DNA of 64,000 bases from Pantoea sp. At-9b (lineage in GTDB: Bacteria; Pseudomonadota; Gammaproteobacteria; Enterobacterales; Enterobacteriaceae): positions 744,001 through 808,000 of the forward strand of contig NC_014837.1 of assembly GCF_000175935.2 (NCBI RefSeq), given 5' to 3'. Shown here in pieces: positions 10,692-23,186 of the stretch. Made by a program: the position numbers and the translations under genes. The notes under the pieces were generated by a model. It saw only the letters and a program-made list of their open reading frames with translations. It was not told the DNA's origin and ran no database searches. The first letter of the stretch is position 1, and each line of letters starts with the position of its first letter.

Positions 10692-11870
10692 ATGAAATCG
10701 CTGTTATCGCGTAAGCCGTTCCTCAACCCGGTTTATCTGGCTTTTATGGCCGTCTCCTTTATGGTTGGCGTGGCCGGTGCTTTACAGGCTCCGACGCTGA
10801 GCCTGTTTCTGACGCGTGAGGTGCAGGTGCGACCGTTCTGGGTCGGACTGTTTTTTACCGTCAATGCAATTGCCGGCATCGTTATCAGCCTGCTGGTGGC
10901 AAAGCGATCTGACAGCCAGGGTGACCGGCGCAAGCTGATTATGTTTTGTTGCCTGATGGCGGTGGGCAACTCGCTGCTGTTTGCCTTCTCCCGCCATTAT
11001 CTGACCTTGATTACATTGGGTGTGCTGCTGTCAGCGCTGGCCAGCGTGGCGGTACCGCAGATTTTTGCCCTGGCGCGGGAATATGCCGATCGTTCGGCGC
11101 GCGAAGTGGTGATGTTCAGTTCGGTGATGCGCGCCCAGCTATCACTGGCATGGGTGATTGGTCCACCCTTATCGTTCGCGCTGGCGTTGAACTACGGCTT
11201 TGTGACGCTGTTTTGCGTGGCGGCGGTAATCTTCTTGTTAAGCCTGCTGCTGATCTGGCGCACCCTGCCGTCGGTGCCGCGCGTGGTGGTGTCGCCGGAG
11301 CAGGTACTGACGCAACTCAGTCCGTGGAAAGACAGCCAGGTGCGCCTGCTGTTTATTGCATCCGTCATTATGTGGACCTGTAACGTGATGTATCTTATTG
11401 ATATGCCTTTGTATATCAGTTCCACCCTCGGTTTGCCGGAAAAGCTGGCAGGCTTGTTGATGGGCACGGCGGCGGGTCTGGAGATCCCGCTGATGTTGCT
11501 GGCCGGACATTATGCGCGTCGCTTTGGCAAACGTCGGCTGGTGCAGGTGGCGCTGGTCGCGGCGGTAGTGTTCTATCTCGGGCTGGGGCTGTTCCAGTCA
11601 CGTACCGCGCTGATGGTGTTGCAACTGTTTAACGCCGCATTCATCGGTATTGTCGCCGGGATTGGGATGCTGTGGTTCCAGGATCTGATGCCGGGACGCG
11701 CAGGTGCGGCCACCACCATGTTCACCACCTCGATCTCCACCGGAATGATTGTCGCAGGCTTGATTCAGGGGGTCCTGAGTGAGCATTTTGGCCATGTGTC
11801 GGTGTATTGGCTGGCGTTCGGGCTGGCGGTGCTGGCGCTGGTACTGGCTTCGCGCGTGCGGGATGTGTAA
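10692..11870 (+). CDS. setA: sugar efflux transporter SetA
   Basis: Major facilitator superfamily exporter of sugars and analogues, 392 residues, the same length as E. coli SetA. I chose ATG 10692 (MKSLLSRKPFLNPVYLAFM) with AAGGG upstream. A longer in-frame reading from 10605 would begin inside the SgrS terminator hairpin and is rejected. Twelve hydrophobic spans are visible, with the MFS loop motif VAKRSDSQGDRRKLI between spans 2 and 3. It follows sgrS and can be made by readthrough, giving a second response to sugar-phosphate stress. It is convergent with leuD, and the two stops are separated by a large inverted repeat. Confidence 0.95.
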   Translation: MKSLLSRKPFLNPVYLAFMAVSFMVGVAGALQAPTLSLFLTREVQVRPFWVGLFFTVNAIAGIVISLLVAKRSDSQGDRRKLIMFCCLMAVGNSLLFAFSRHYLTLITLGVLLSALASVAVPQIFALAREYADRSAREVVMFSSVMRAQLSLAWVIGPPLSFALALNYGFVTLFCVAAVIFLLSLLLIWRTLPSVPRVVVSPEQVLTQLSPWKDSQVRLLFIASVIMWTCNVMYLIDMPLYISSTLGLPEKLAGLLMGTAAGLEIPLMLLAGHYARRFGKRRLVQVALVAAVVFYLGLGLFQSRTALMVLQLFNAAFIGIVAGIGMLWFQDLMPGRAGAATTMFTTSISTGMIVAGLIQGVLSEHFGHVSVYWLAFGLAVLALVLASRVRDV

Positions 11871-11874
11871 CTGC

Positions 11875-11934
11875 GCGCAATAAATTGCGCCGCTACGGGC
11901 CAGATCGTCCCCGTAGCGGCGCGATTAATCGCGC
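11875..11934 (+). repeat. long inverted repeat between setA and leuD (REP-like element, copy 1)
   Basis: The left arm (11875-11899) and right arm (11910-11934) are 25 nt each and complementary except for about three positions, with a 10-nt loop. The arm core CGCGCCGCTACG or a close variant recurs at 63395-63468. It fills the gap between two convergent genes and should act as a bidirectional terminator. Confidence 0.85.
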
Positions 11935-11938
11935 GGTT

Positions 11939-12544
11939 TTAACGTAAAAACGCGGGCTGGTTGGTCTCGTAGCTGGCGATGGACGCTTCGTGTTGCAGCG
12001 TCAGGCCAATGCTATCGAGACCATTGATCATGCAATGGCGGCGGAAGCTGTCGATTTCGAAGCTGTAAGTTTTGTCACCGGCAGTCACCGTCTGCGCTTC
12101 CAGATCAACGGTAAAGCTGATACCCGGATGGCTTGCCACCAGTTTAAACATCTCATCGACTTCTTCATCGCTCAACTTCACCGGCAGCAGCTGGTTGTTA
12201 AAGCTGTTGCCATAGAAGATATCCGCAAAGCTTGGTGCAATCACCACCTGGAAACCGAAATCGGTCAGGGCCCAGGGCGCGTGCTCACGTGAGGAGCCGC
12301 AGCCGAAGTTTTCCCGCGCCAGCAAAATGCTGGTGCCTTTATATTCCGGCTTGTTCAGCACGAAGCTGGCGGTCGGCACGGTGCCAGCGTCATCATCAAA
12401 ACGCCAGTCATGGAACAGGTGAGCACCAAAACCGGTGCGGGTCACTTTTTGCAGGAACTGCTTCGGAATGATGGCATCGGTATCAACATTCGCGGCATCT
12501 AACGGGGCAACAATCCCGCTGTGCTGGGTAAATTTCTTCGCCAT
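11939..12544 (-). CDS. leuD: 3-isopropylmalate dehydratase small subunit
   Basis: Small (swivel-domain) subunit, 201 residues, of isopropylmalate isomerase, which converts 2- to 3-isopropylmalate in leucine synthesis with LeuC. Family signatures include [20 protein letters not shown] at the N-terminus, [14 protein letters not shown] around residue 75, which contributes to the active site, and [16 protein letters not shown]. The gene starts 3 bp after the leuC stop, in the leuABCD operon. Length equals E. coli LeuD (201). Confidence 0.97.
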   Translation of the reverse strand: MAKKFTQHSGIVAPLDAANVDTDAIIPKQFLQKVTRTGFGAHLFHDWRFDDDAGTVPTASFVLNKPEYKGTSILLARENFGCGSSREHAPWALTDFGFQVVIAPSFADIFYGNSFNNQLLPVKLSDEEVDEMFKLVASHPGISFTVDLEAQTVTAGDKTYSFEIDSFRRHCMINGLDSIGLTLQHEASIASYETNQPAFLR

Positions 12545-12547
12545 GGC

Positions 12548-16615
<4,068 letters not shown>

Positions 16616-16657
16616 CGTAATCTTCCTTATGCATTAACTTCGCCGGTGCTACGAGCA

Positions 16658-16690
16658 TAAAAAAACCCGCGCATTGGCGCGGGTTTTTTT
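16658..16690 (-). terminator. leu operon attenuator terminator
   Basis: CCCGCGC (16666-16672) pairs with GCGCGGG (16677-16683) around a 4-nt loop, with a 7-nt U-run on the transcribed minus strand at 16665-16659. It lies between leuL and leuA, as expected of the leucine attenuator. Confidence 0.93.
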
Positions 16691-16710
16691 AAACTTTCTG
16701 CAGGTTCGAA

Positions 16711-16794
16711 TCAGTTGTTGATTCCGCCCACGAGTCTACCGCGCAATGGGGATGCGATTAGTAGTAGACCAAGTAGACGGAAAGAACGGGACAT
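16711..16794 (-). CDS. leuL: leu operon leader peptide
   Basis: A 27-residue ORF, ATG at 16794 and TGA at 16711-16713, translating to MSRSFRLLGLLLIASPLRGR followed by LVGGINN. The control segment has five leucine codons, CTA CTT GGT CTA CTA CTA, four of them the rare CUA. E. coli leuL likewise carries four adjacent Leu codons and ends in a similar VGGIQH segment. A GAGG ribosome-binding site lies 8 nt upstream. Ribosome stalling at these codons when charged tRNA-Leu is scarce should prevent the downstream terminator from forming. Confidence 0.95.
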   Translation of the reverse strand: MSRSFRLLGLLLIASPLRGRLVGGINN

Positions 16795-16827
16795 GGATCA
16801 AACCTCGTAAATTGAGTGCTGCACATA

Positions 16828-16856
16828 TTGATACTGAGAAAGGTCGTCGATGTCAA
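16828..16856 (-). promoter_or_regulatory. leuLABCD promoter
   Basis: On the minus strand a perfect -35 TTGACA (16856-16851) is followed after 17 bp by TATCAA (16833-16828). It lies about 34 bp upstream of the leuL start, which matches the E. coli leu promoter arrangement. Confidence 0.85.
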
Positions 16857-16860
16857 CCAT

Positions 16861-17530
16861 AAGTGAAAGGTTATTTCTCAGGGGGCTTAAGGCGGATCTG
16901 CTGTGATTATTCGCTTGTTCAGAGGAAAAACCAATATTCCCCCCCGGCTGACGAGGCGTGACGCATGCAAAAATGTTTTAAAAATGAATATTTATTTTAA
17001 TTAACTGATTTTTATGATTTTTGTTGAGTTTATTTACCGGGTGGTAAAACAATGGCAGCGTGGTTGTTTAGACGAATCTCACGTCAGATAAGGATTTTAA
17101 AGATAATCACGCCAGGAATTAATTGACGGGTAAGATTGTGGGCTGGAATGTTGCAAAATATGCATCGTGTATTTCTTATAACTCGCTGTAAATAATTCCG
17201 TAACCAGCATTATCATCTGCAGTTCTGTGCTGGCATTAGTTTAATCCTCGCGGGCAATTATCACGCCTCAGTGCCTTTGGGGTGGAAAGAAGCGAGGCGA
17301 AGGAGGGTGGGTGTTTGCCTGCCGGGTTTTCTGCGGTTATGGTAATCGACCTACTCTCAAAAGAATGAACTCAAGTAGATTCCCTGTACCTGGAAGGCGG
17401 AAATGAATTCCGTCTTCTGAGCATAAACATAAGGTTTTGATCTTAATTGGCGAATCGGGGGCAGGATGTCACTGACGTGGCTGGAAAGCGAGCGTTGGTG
17501 GATTCCGTCCCCCAAGCCTGGAGGCAGAAA
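16861..17530 (+). promoter_or_regulatory. gene-free leu-ilvI intergenic region, AT-rich
   Basis: About 670 bp without a supportable gene. E. coli has leuO here; no LysR-type reading frame is present. The stretch 16975-17040 is strongly AT-rich, consistent with Lrp and H-NS binding known upstream of ilvIH, but I cannot call individual sites. A 10-bp hairpin (17393-17402 with 17408-17417, one G-T pair) lies about 115 bp before ilvI without a U-run. Confidence 0.5.
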
Positions 17531-19255
17531 ATGGAGATGTTGTCAGGAGCCGAAATGGTCGTCCGTTCGTTAATCGATCAGGGCGTTAAGCAGGTATTCG
17601 GTTATCCGGGCGGAGCGGTGCTCGATATTTATGACGCTCTGCAAACGGTCGGCGGTATCGACCACGTATTAGTTCGCCACGAACAGGGCGCGGTGCATAT
17701 GGCTGACGGCCTGGCGCGTGCTACCGGCGAAGTGGGTGTCGTGCTGGTGACGTCCGGTCCTGGTGCCACCAATGCCATTACCGGCATCGCCACGGCCTAT
17801 ATGGATTCGATCCCCATGGTGGTCCTGTCCGGTCAGGTGCCGTCGTCACTGATCGGTTATGACGCCTTCCAGGAGTGCGACATGGTCGGGATTTCCCGTC
17901 CGGTGGTGAAGCACAGTTTCCTGGTCAAAAATACCGAAGAGATCCCGACCATCATTAAAAAGGCGTTCTGGCTGGCGAAAAGTGGTCGTCCGGGACCGGT
18001 GGTGATTGACCTGCCGAAAGATATCCTGAATCCGGCCAATAAGCTGCCTTATGTCTGGCCGGAGTCGGTCAGCATGCGCTCGTACAATCCGACCATTCAG
18101 GGCCATAAAGGGCAGATTAAGCGCGCGTTGCAAACCTTGCTGGCGGCGCATAAGCCGGTGATGTATGTCGGCGGCGGTGCCATTACCTCGGGTTGTGAAG
18201 CTGAGCTGCTGCAACTGGCGGAAACGCTGAATATTCCGGTTACCACCTCGCTGATGGGATTGGGTGCCTTCCCTGGCACGCACCGCCAGTGCGTGGGAAT
18301 GCTGGGTATGCATGGCACCTATGAAGCCAACATGACCATGCATAACGCTGACCTGATTTTCGGCATCGGCGTGCGTTTTGATGACCGCACCACCAACAAT
18401 CTGGCGAAGTATTGCCCGAATGCCACGGTGATGCATATCGACGTTGACCCGACCTCGATTTCCAAAACGGTTGCCGCAGACATTCCTATCGTTGGTGATG
18501 CGAAGCAAACACTGACGCAGATGCTGGAACTGCTGGCACAGACGGATGCGAAGCAGGAACTCGACAGCCTGCGCGACTGGTGGCAGACCATTGATGGCTG
18601 GCGTAGCCGCAAGTGCCTCGAATTTGATCGCACCAGCGATAAAATCAAACCGCAGGCGGTAATCGAAACCATTTGCCGTCTGACCAAAGGCGATGCTTAC
18701 GTCACGTCTGACGTGGGTCAGCACCAGATGTTCGCAGCGTTGTATTATCAGTTCGACAAACCGCGTCGCTGGATCAACTCGGGCGGCCTCGGCACCATGG
18801 GCTTTGGCCTGCCTGCTGCGCTGGGTGTGAAGATGGCGCTGCCGGAAGAGACCGTCATCTGTGTGACCGGTGATGGCAGCATCCAGATGAACATTCAGGA
18901 GCTGTCGACCGCGCTGCAATATGATTTGCCGGTGCTGGTACTGAACCTCAACAACCGCTTCCTTGGCATGGTGAAGCAGTGGCAGGACATGATCTACTCT
19001 GGCCGCCATTCGCAATCCTACATGGAATCCCTGCCGGACTTCGTGCGCCTCGCGGAAGCCTATGGTCACGTGGGTATCGCGATTCAGCATCCCGCCGAGC
19101 TGGAAGAGAAGCTGACGCAGGCACTGGAAACCCTGGCGAAAGGGCGTCTGGTGTTTGTCGATGTAACAGTTGATGGCAGCGAGCATGTCTACCCGATGCA
19201 GATTCGTGGTGGCGGTATGGACGAGATGTGGTTGAGCAAAACGGAGAGGACATAA
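17531..19255 (+). CDS. ilvI: acetolactate synthase III large subunit
   Basis: Catalytic subunit of acetohydroxyacid synthase III, a ThDP enzyme making acetolactate and acetohydroxybutyrate for valine, leucine and isoleucine. I chose ATG 17531 ([18 protein letters not shown]), giving 574 residues, exactly E. coli length, with GGAGG upstream; an in-frame TTG at 17447 would add 28 unconserved residues. The catalytic glutamate is E51 in VRHEQG. The ThDP-Mg site reads [18 protein letters not shown] and ends in LNN. It is followed 2 bp later by ilvH. Confidence 0.97.
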   Translation: MEMLSGAEMVVRSLIDQGVKQVFGYPGGAVLDIYDALQTVGGIDHVLVRHEQGAVHMADGLARATGEVGVVLVTSGPGATNAITGIATAYMDSIPMVVLSGQVPSSLIGYDAFQECDMVGISRPVVKHSFLVKNTEEIPTIIKKAFWLAKSGRPGPVVIDLPKDILNPANKLPYVWPESVSMRSYNPTIQGHKGQIKRALQTLLAAHKPVMYVGGGAITSGCEAELLQLAETLNIPVTTSLMGLGAFPGTHRQCVGMLGMHGTYEANMTMHNADLIFGIGVRFDDRTTNNLAKYCPNATVMHIDVDPTSISKTVAADIPIVGDAKQTLTQMLELLAQTDAKQELDSLRDWWQTIDGWRSRKCLEFDRTSDKIKPQAVIETICRLTKGDAYVTSDVGQHQMFAALYYQFDKPRRWINSGGLGTMGFGLPAALGVKMALPEETVICVTGDGSIQMNIQELSTALQYDLPVLVLNLNNRFLGMVKQWQDMIYSGRHSQSYMESLPDFVRLAEAYGHVGIAIQHPAELEEKLTQALETLAKGRLVFVDVTVDGSEHVYPMQIRGGGMDEMWLSKTERT

Positions 19256-19257
19256 TT

Positions 19258-19749
19258 ATGCGTCGTGTTTTATCGGTACTGCTGGAGAACGAATCCGGCG
19301 CATTGTCCCGCGTGGTTGGCCTGTTTTCGCAGCGCGGTTACAACATTGAAAGCCTGACGGTAGCCCCGACAGACGATCCCACCCTGTCGCGCATGACGAT
19401 TCAAACCGTCGGTGATGAAAAGGTACTGGAGCAGATTGAGAAGCAGCTCCACAAGCTGGTTGACGTGTTACGTGTCAGCGAACTGGGGCAGGGCGCTTAT
19501 GTTGAGCGCGAAATCATGCTGGTCAAAATCCAGGCAACCGGTTATGGCCGCGAAGAAGTGAAGCGTAGCGCGGAGATTTTCCGTGGGCAGATCATCGATG
19601 TGACGCCAACGCTGTACACGGTTCAGCTGGCGGGCACCAGCGACAAGCTGGACGCGTTCCTGAACACCGTCCGTGATGTCGCGGAAATTGTTGAAGTGGC
19701 GCGTTCTGGTATCGTTGGCGTTTCGCGCGGCGATCGCATCATGCGTTAA
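19258..19749 (+). CDS. ilvH: acetolactate synthase III regulatory subunit
   Basis: Small subunit that raises IlvI activity and gives valine feedback inhibition. 163 residues, equal to E. coli. ATG 19258 starts [19 protein letters not shown]; an in-frame start at 19228 lies within ilvI and is rejected. The N-terminal ACT domain keeps G14 and N29, positions known in E. coli to be needed for valine sensitivity, so the enzyme is predicted to be valine-inhibited. The C-terminal half is the ALS_ss_C domain. Second gene of ilvIH. Confidence 0.97.
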   Translation: MRRVLSVLLENESGALSRVVGLFSQRGYNIESLTVAPTDDPTLSRMTIQTVGDEKVLEQIEKQLHKLVDVLRVSELGQGAYVEREIMLVKIQATGYGREEVKRSAEIFRGQIIDVTPTLYTVQLAGTSDKLDAFLNTVRDVAEIVEVARSGIVGVSRGDRIMR

Positions 19750-19779
19750 TCACGGTCAGTAACAGACAGTCACGATGCT

Positions 19780-19807
19780 AACCCGGCGTAATGCCGGGTT
19801 TTTTTTA
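19780..19807 (+). terminator. ilvIH terminator
   Basis: AACCCGGC (19780-19787) pairs with GCCGGGTT (19793-19800), followed by a run of T. It lies 30 bp after the ilvH stop. Confidence 0.92.
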
Positions 19808-19947
19808 TTTTATGCGCTTGCACACCCTGACGGATAAAAGCGGTTGCTCAGCGTAGTTTTCTGCGGTTAGATGTTACAAATGTTTTACCCTTAGCTACTC
19901 TGCGGGCATTTTCACCCGCAGGGCTTATCAGGAATTAAGGTGTCATC

Positions 19948-20958
19948 GTGAAACTGGATGAAATCGCGCGCCTGGCTGGCGTGTCGCGCACTACGGCCAG
20001 CTATGTGATCAATGGCAAAGCGCGGCAATATCGTGTCAGCGACAAAACCGTCGAGAAAGTGATGGCGGTGGTGCGTGAACATAATTATCACCCGAATGCC
20101 GTGGCGGCGGGTCTGCGCGCCGGGCGTACCCGTTCCATTGGGTTGGTGATCCCCGATCTGGAAAACACCAGCTACACGCGCATTGCCAATTACCTTGAGC
20201 GCCAGGCGCGACAACGTGGTTATCAGCTGTTGATCGCCTGTTCTGAAGATCAGCCTGATAACGAGATGCGCTGCATTGAACATCTTTTGCAGCGTCAGGT
20301 GGATGCGATCATTGTTTCCACCTCGTTGCCACCGGAGCATCCCTTCTATCAGCGCTGGATCAACGATCCGCTGCCGATCATTGCCCTGGATCGCGCATTG
20401 GATCGTGAACATTTCACCAGTGTGGTGGGCGCGGATCAGGATGATGCTCAGCAGCTCGCTGCTGAATTGCGTCAGCTGCCGGTGAAAAACGTCCTGTTCC
20501 TCGGCGCGTTGCCGGAGCTGTCGGTCAGTTTCCTGCGTGAAATGGGGTTCCGTGACGCGTGGAAAGGCGACGAGCGGCCCATTGATTACATCTACTGCAA
20601 CAGCTTTGAACGCACGGCGGCAGCGGCGCTGTTCGAGAAGTATCTGGAAGATCACCCGATGCCGGAAGCGTTGTTCACCACCTCATTTGGCCTGTTGCAG
20701 GGCGTAATGGATGTGACGCTGAAACGTGACGGGCGTCTGCCAACCGATCTGGCGATTGCCACTTTTGGCGACCACGAATTGCTCGATTTTCTTGAGTGCC
20801 CGGTACTGGCGGTGGGGCAGCGTCATCGCGATGTTGCCGAACGCGTCCTCGAACTCGTTTTAGCCTCGCTGGATGAACCACGAAAACCGAAGCCGGGTTT
20901 AACCCGTATTCGGCGTAATTTATTTCGCCGCGGTCAATTAAGCCGTCGGACAAAATGA
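19948..20958 (+). CDS. cra: catabolite repressor/activator Cra (FruR)
   Basis: LacI/GalR-family regulator of carbon flux, 336 residues (E. coli 334). Fructose-1-phosphate releases it from DNA; it represses glycolytic and activates gluconeogenic genes. The start is GTG at 19948, preceded by AAGG. The HTH reads [20 protein letters not shown] at residues 2-21, followed by the hinge region [20 protein letters not shown]. The rest is a periplasmic-binding-protein-like sensor domain. It stands alone between ilvIH and the mraZ operon. Confidence 0.97.
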   Translation: MKLDEIARLAGVSRTTASYVINGKARQYRVSDKTVEKVMAVVREHNYHPNAVAAGLRAGRTRSIGLVIPDLENTSYTRIANYLERQARQRGYQLLIACSEDQPDNEMRCIEHLLQRQVDAIIVSTSLPPEHPFYQRWINDPLPIIALDRALDREHFTSVVGADQDDAQQLAAELRQLPVKNVLFLGALPELSVSFLREMGFRDAWKGDERPIDYIYCNSFERTAAAALFEKYLEDHPMPEALFTTSFGLLQGVMDVTLKRDGRLPTDLAIATFGDHELLDFLECPVLAVGQRHRDVAERVLELVLASLDEPRKPKPGLTRIRRNLFRRGQLSRRTK

Positions 20959-20963
20959 ATCTG

Positions 20964-20983
20964 TGGGGCAGCGTGTTGCCCCA
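20964..20983 (+). terminator. probable cra terminator
   Basis: TGGGGCA (20964-20970) can pair with TGCCCCA (20977-20983), followed by TTTATTA. The U-run is imperfect. Confidence 0.6.
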
Positions 20984-21359
20984 TTTATTAATCAACCCGT
21001 TAATTTCCCCCGCAATCATTCAGGTAAAAAAGCGTAAATTTTCACCTGATTTGCTAACAAATTAAGCTGCCTGGCTTTTCTTATTTGTTTACAACTTCGG
21101 CAACAGCGGGTAGCAGAGCTGTCGCGATGGTGCTGGGCTTCTTTTCGGAAATCCCCTAAAATGCAGCCGCTGTCGCATAACGCGGGATATTTATCTTCAC
21201 GAGGCAACGCGCTTTATTTTTCGCCGTTTTTCATGACGCGAAAATTTTTATTCCATTATTCATCAGGTTAATTTTTATTTTGCCATTCATCGTCTACTTC
21301 CTTCCTTCTTTGAATAATTTCACCCGCTGTAAAGAGTGATATTCACTCGCCGTTGCGGC
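20984..21359 (+). other. gene-free cra-mraZ intergenic region
   Basis: About 375 bp with no supportable gene on either strand; a 63-codon minus-strand frame at 21016-21207 has no recognisable features. The segment is AT-rich toward 21230-21320 and leads into the mraZ promoter. Confidence 0.4.
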
Positions 21360-21389
21360 TTGACAAGGATTTCATCGGCTCCGTAAACT
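21360..21389 (+). promoter_or_regulatory. mraZ (dcw cluster) promoter
   Basis: TTGACA (21360-21365) and TAAACT (21384-21389) with an 18-bp spacer. Spacing and flanking bases (GGCTCCGTAAACTC) resemble the E. coli Pmra promoter, which drives the start of the division cluster. Confidence 0.85.
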
Positions 21390-21396
21390 CTTTTCG

Positions 21397-21420
21397 TGGT
21401 AAAATGTGGGATAAAGTGGT
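21397..21420 (+). promoter_or_regulatory. MraZ operator repeats
   Basis: TGGT, TGGG and TGGT begin at 21397, 21407 and 21417, a strict 10-bp period, between promoter and mraZ start. MraZ is known to bind TGGGN repeats separated by 5 nt in this position, so this is an autoregulatory site. A further GGG at 21427 may be a fourth, weaker repeat. Confidence 0.8.
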
Positions 21421-21450
21421 GAAAAAGGGTATCTGAGGGGTGAGGCTGGC

Positions 21451-21909
21451 ATGTTCCGTGGGGCAACGTTAGTCAATCTCGACAGCAAAGGGCGACTGGC
21501 CGTACCAACACGCTATCGTGAATTGCTGATCGGAGAGTCTCAGGGTCAAATGGTTTGTACCATCGACCTCCATCAGCCCTGCCTGCTGCTTTATACCCTG
21601 CCCGAATGGGAAATCATTGAGAAAAAGCTGTCTCGCTTATCCAGCATGAACCCCGCCGAGCGTCGCGTGCAGCGTCTGCTGTTGGGGCATGCCAGTGAGT
21701 GTCAGATGGATAATGCAGGTCGTTTATTGCTGGCGAATACCCTTCGTCAACATGCGAACCTGGCAAAAGAAGTGATGCTGGTCGGCCAGTTCAACAAGTT
21801 TGAACTGTGGGATGAACAGACCTGGTATCAACAAGTTAAGGACGATATTGACGCAGAACAGTCAGCTCAGGAACCTTTATCTGAGCGGTTGCAGGACTTG
21901 TCGCTATAG
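21451..21909 (+). CDS. mraZ: transcriptional regulator MraZ
   Basis: First gene of the dcw cluster, 152 residues as in E. coli. It has two MraZ/AbrB-like domains: the first holds [20 protein letters not shown], the second [19 protein letters not shown], both with the conserved D-x-x-GR signature. The ring-shaped protein represses its own promoter through the repeats just upstream. rsmH starts 2 bp after its stop. Confidence 0.97.
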   Translation: MFRGATLVNLDSKGRLAVPTRYRELLIGESQGQMVCTIDLHQPCLLLYTLPEWEIIEKKLSRLSSMNPAERRVQRLLLGHASECQMDNAGRLLLANTLRQHANLAKEVMLVGQFNKFELWDEQTWYQQVKDDIDAEQSAQEPLSERLQDLSL

Positions 21910-21911
21910 CT

Positions 21912-22853
21912 ATGCAGGAAAATTTCAAACACACCACAGTGCTGCTGGATGAGGCGGTCAACGCACTCAATATCAGGGAAGACGGCATATACATTGACGG
22001 CACTTTTGGTCGCGGTGGTCACTCCAGATTGATCCTTGCGCAACTTGGCGCTAACGGTCAGCTACTGGCGATTGATCGCGATCCGCAAGCCATAGCCGCA
22101 GCCGCTGAGATAAAAGATTCGCGCTTCTCGATCGTGCATGGACCGTTTTCGGCCTTGGCAGAATACGTTAGCGAGCGCGGGCTGAACGGCAAGATCGACG
22201 GCGTTTTACTCGACCTGGGCGTGTCATCGCCGCAGTTGGATGACGCAGAACGGGGTTTCTCTTTCATGCGTGATGGGCCGTTGGACATGCGCATGGACCC
22301 GACGCGCGGACAGTCGGCGGCGGAATGGTTACTCAGTGCAGAAGAAGCCGATATCGCCTTCGTGCTGAAGACCTACGGGGAAGAACGGTTTGCCAAACGT
22401 ATTGCCCGCGCGATTGTTGAGCGCAATCGCGAACAGCCGATGACGCGTACCAAAGAACTGGCTGAGGTGATCGCAGCGGCGACACCGGTGAAAGATAAGT
22501 TCAAGCATCCGGCGACCCGCAGTTTTCAGGCGATTCGTATCTGGATCAACAGTGAACTGGAAGAGATCGACATTGCGCTGAAAGGGGCTTTGTCGGTGCT
22601 GGCACCGGGCGGCAGATTGTCGGTGATCAGCTTCCACTCGCTGGAAGATCGCCTGGTGAAACGCTTTATGCGCGATCAGAGTCGTGGTCCGCAAGTTCCG
22701 GCGGGTATCCCGATGACCGAAACGCAGTTGAAAGCGTTGGGCGGTCGGGAGCTGAAAACGCTGGGCAAAATGGTGCCGGGTGATGCCGAAGTCGCTGATA
22801 ACCCACGCGCACGCAGTTCGGTGCTGCGTATTGCTGAAAGGACGGCGTCATGA
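21912..22853 (+). CDS. rsmH: 16S rRNA m4C1402 methyltransferase RsmH (MraW)
   Basis: SAM-dependent N4-methyltransferase acting on C1402 of 16S rRNA in the decoding centre. It has 313 residues, equal to E. coli. [13 protein letters not shown] opens the family domain. GTFGRGGHS is the SAM-binding loop, and [20 protein letters not shown] and the late [13 protein letters not shown] are family signatures. Its stop overlaps the ftsL start (ATGA), which suggests coupled translation. Confidence 0.97.
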   Translation: MQENFKHTTVLLDEAVNALNIREDGIYIDGTFGRGGHSRLILAQLGANGQLLAIDRDPQAIAAAAEIKDSRFSIVHGPFSALAEYVSERGLNGKIDGVLLDLGVSSPQLDDAERGFSFMRDGPLDMRMDPTRGQSAAEWLLSAEEADIAFVLKTYGEERFAKRIARAIVERNREQPMTRTKELAEVIAAATPVKDKFKHPATRSFQAIRIWINSELEEIDIALKGALSVLAPGGRLSVISFHSLEDRLVKRFMRDQSRGPQVPAGIPMTETQLKALGGRELKTLGKMVPGDAEVADNPRARSSVLRIAERTAS

Positions 22854-23170
22854 TCGGAAACGAGCGTCACAGTCTGCCCGGGGTCATAGGTGGCGATCTG
22901 CTGCGTTTTGGCAAGATCCCGGTGCTGTTGCTGGTGGCGGTGCTGGTTTCCGCGATGCTGGTGGTAACTACCACGCACAAAACACGCCGTCTGACGGCAG
23001 AACGTGAACAGCTGGTGCTGGAACGTGACGCCTTAGATATCGAATGGCGCAACCTGATTCTGGAAGAGAACGCGCTCGGCGATCACAGCCGGGTAGAACG
23101 AATCGCAACCGAGAAATTGCAAATGCAGCATGTCGATCCTTCGCAGGAAAACATTGTGGTGCAGCAATAA
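22850..23170 (+). CDS. ftsL: cell division protein FtsL
   Basis: Single-pass division protein that forms a coiled-coil complex with FtsB and FtsQ at the septum and helps activate FtsWI. It has 106 residues against 121 in E. coli: the N-terminal cytoplasmic tail is about 15 residues shorter. A transmembrane span covers about residues 24-41, followed by the leucine-zipper-like periplasmic part ([19 protein letters not shown]), very close to E. coli. Start overlaps the rsmH stop. Confidence 0.96.
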   Translation: MIGNERHSLPGVIGGDLLRFGKIPVLLLVAVLVSAMLVVTTTHKTRRLTAEREQLVLERDALDIEWRNLILEENALGDHSRVERIATEKLQMQHVDPSQENIVVQQ

Positions 23171-23186
23171 GGAATCTCAGAACCTG

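Noticed and set aside
10505..10714. 69-codon frame through SgrS into setA
   Set aside because: It reads through the sRNA terminator and the setA start and resembles no known protein, including SgrT.
17447..17530. In-frame 28-codon N-terminal extension of ilvI
   Set aside because: Begins at TTG without a good ribosome-binding site and adds residues not found in IlvI; the internal ATG gives the exact family length.
17846..19186. 446-codon minus-strand frame across ilvI
   Set aside because: Antisense shadow of a highly conserved enzyme gene with no start signal and no domain.
21016..21207. 63-codon minus-strand frame in the cra-mraZ gap
   Set aside because: No family resemblance and no clear start signals; likely chance.
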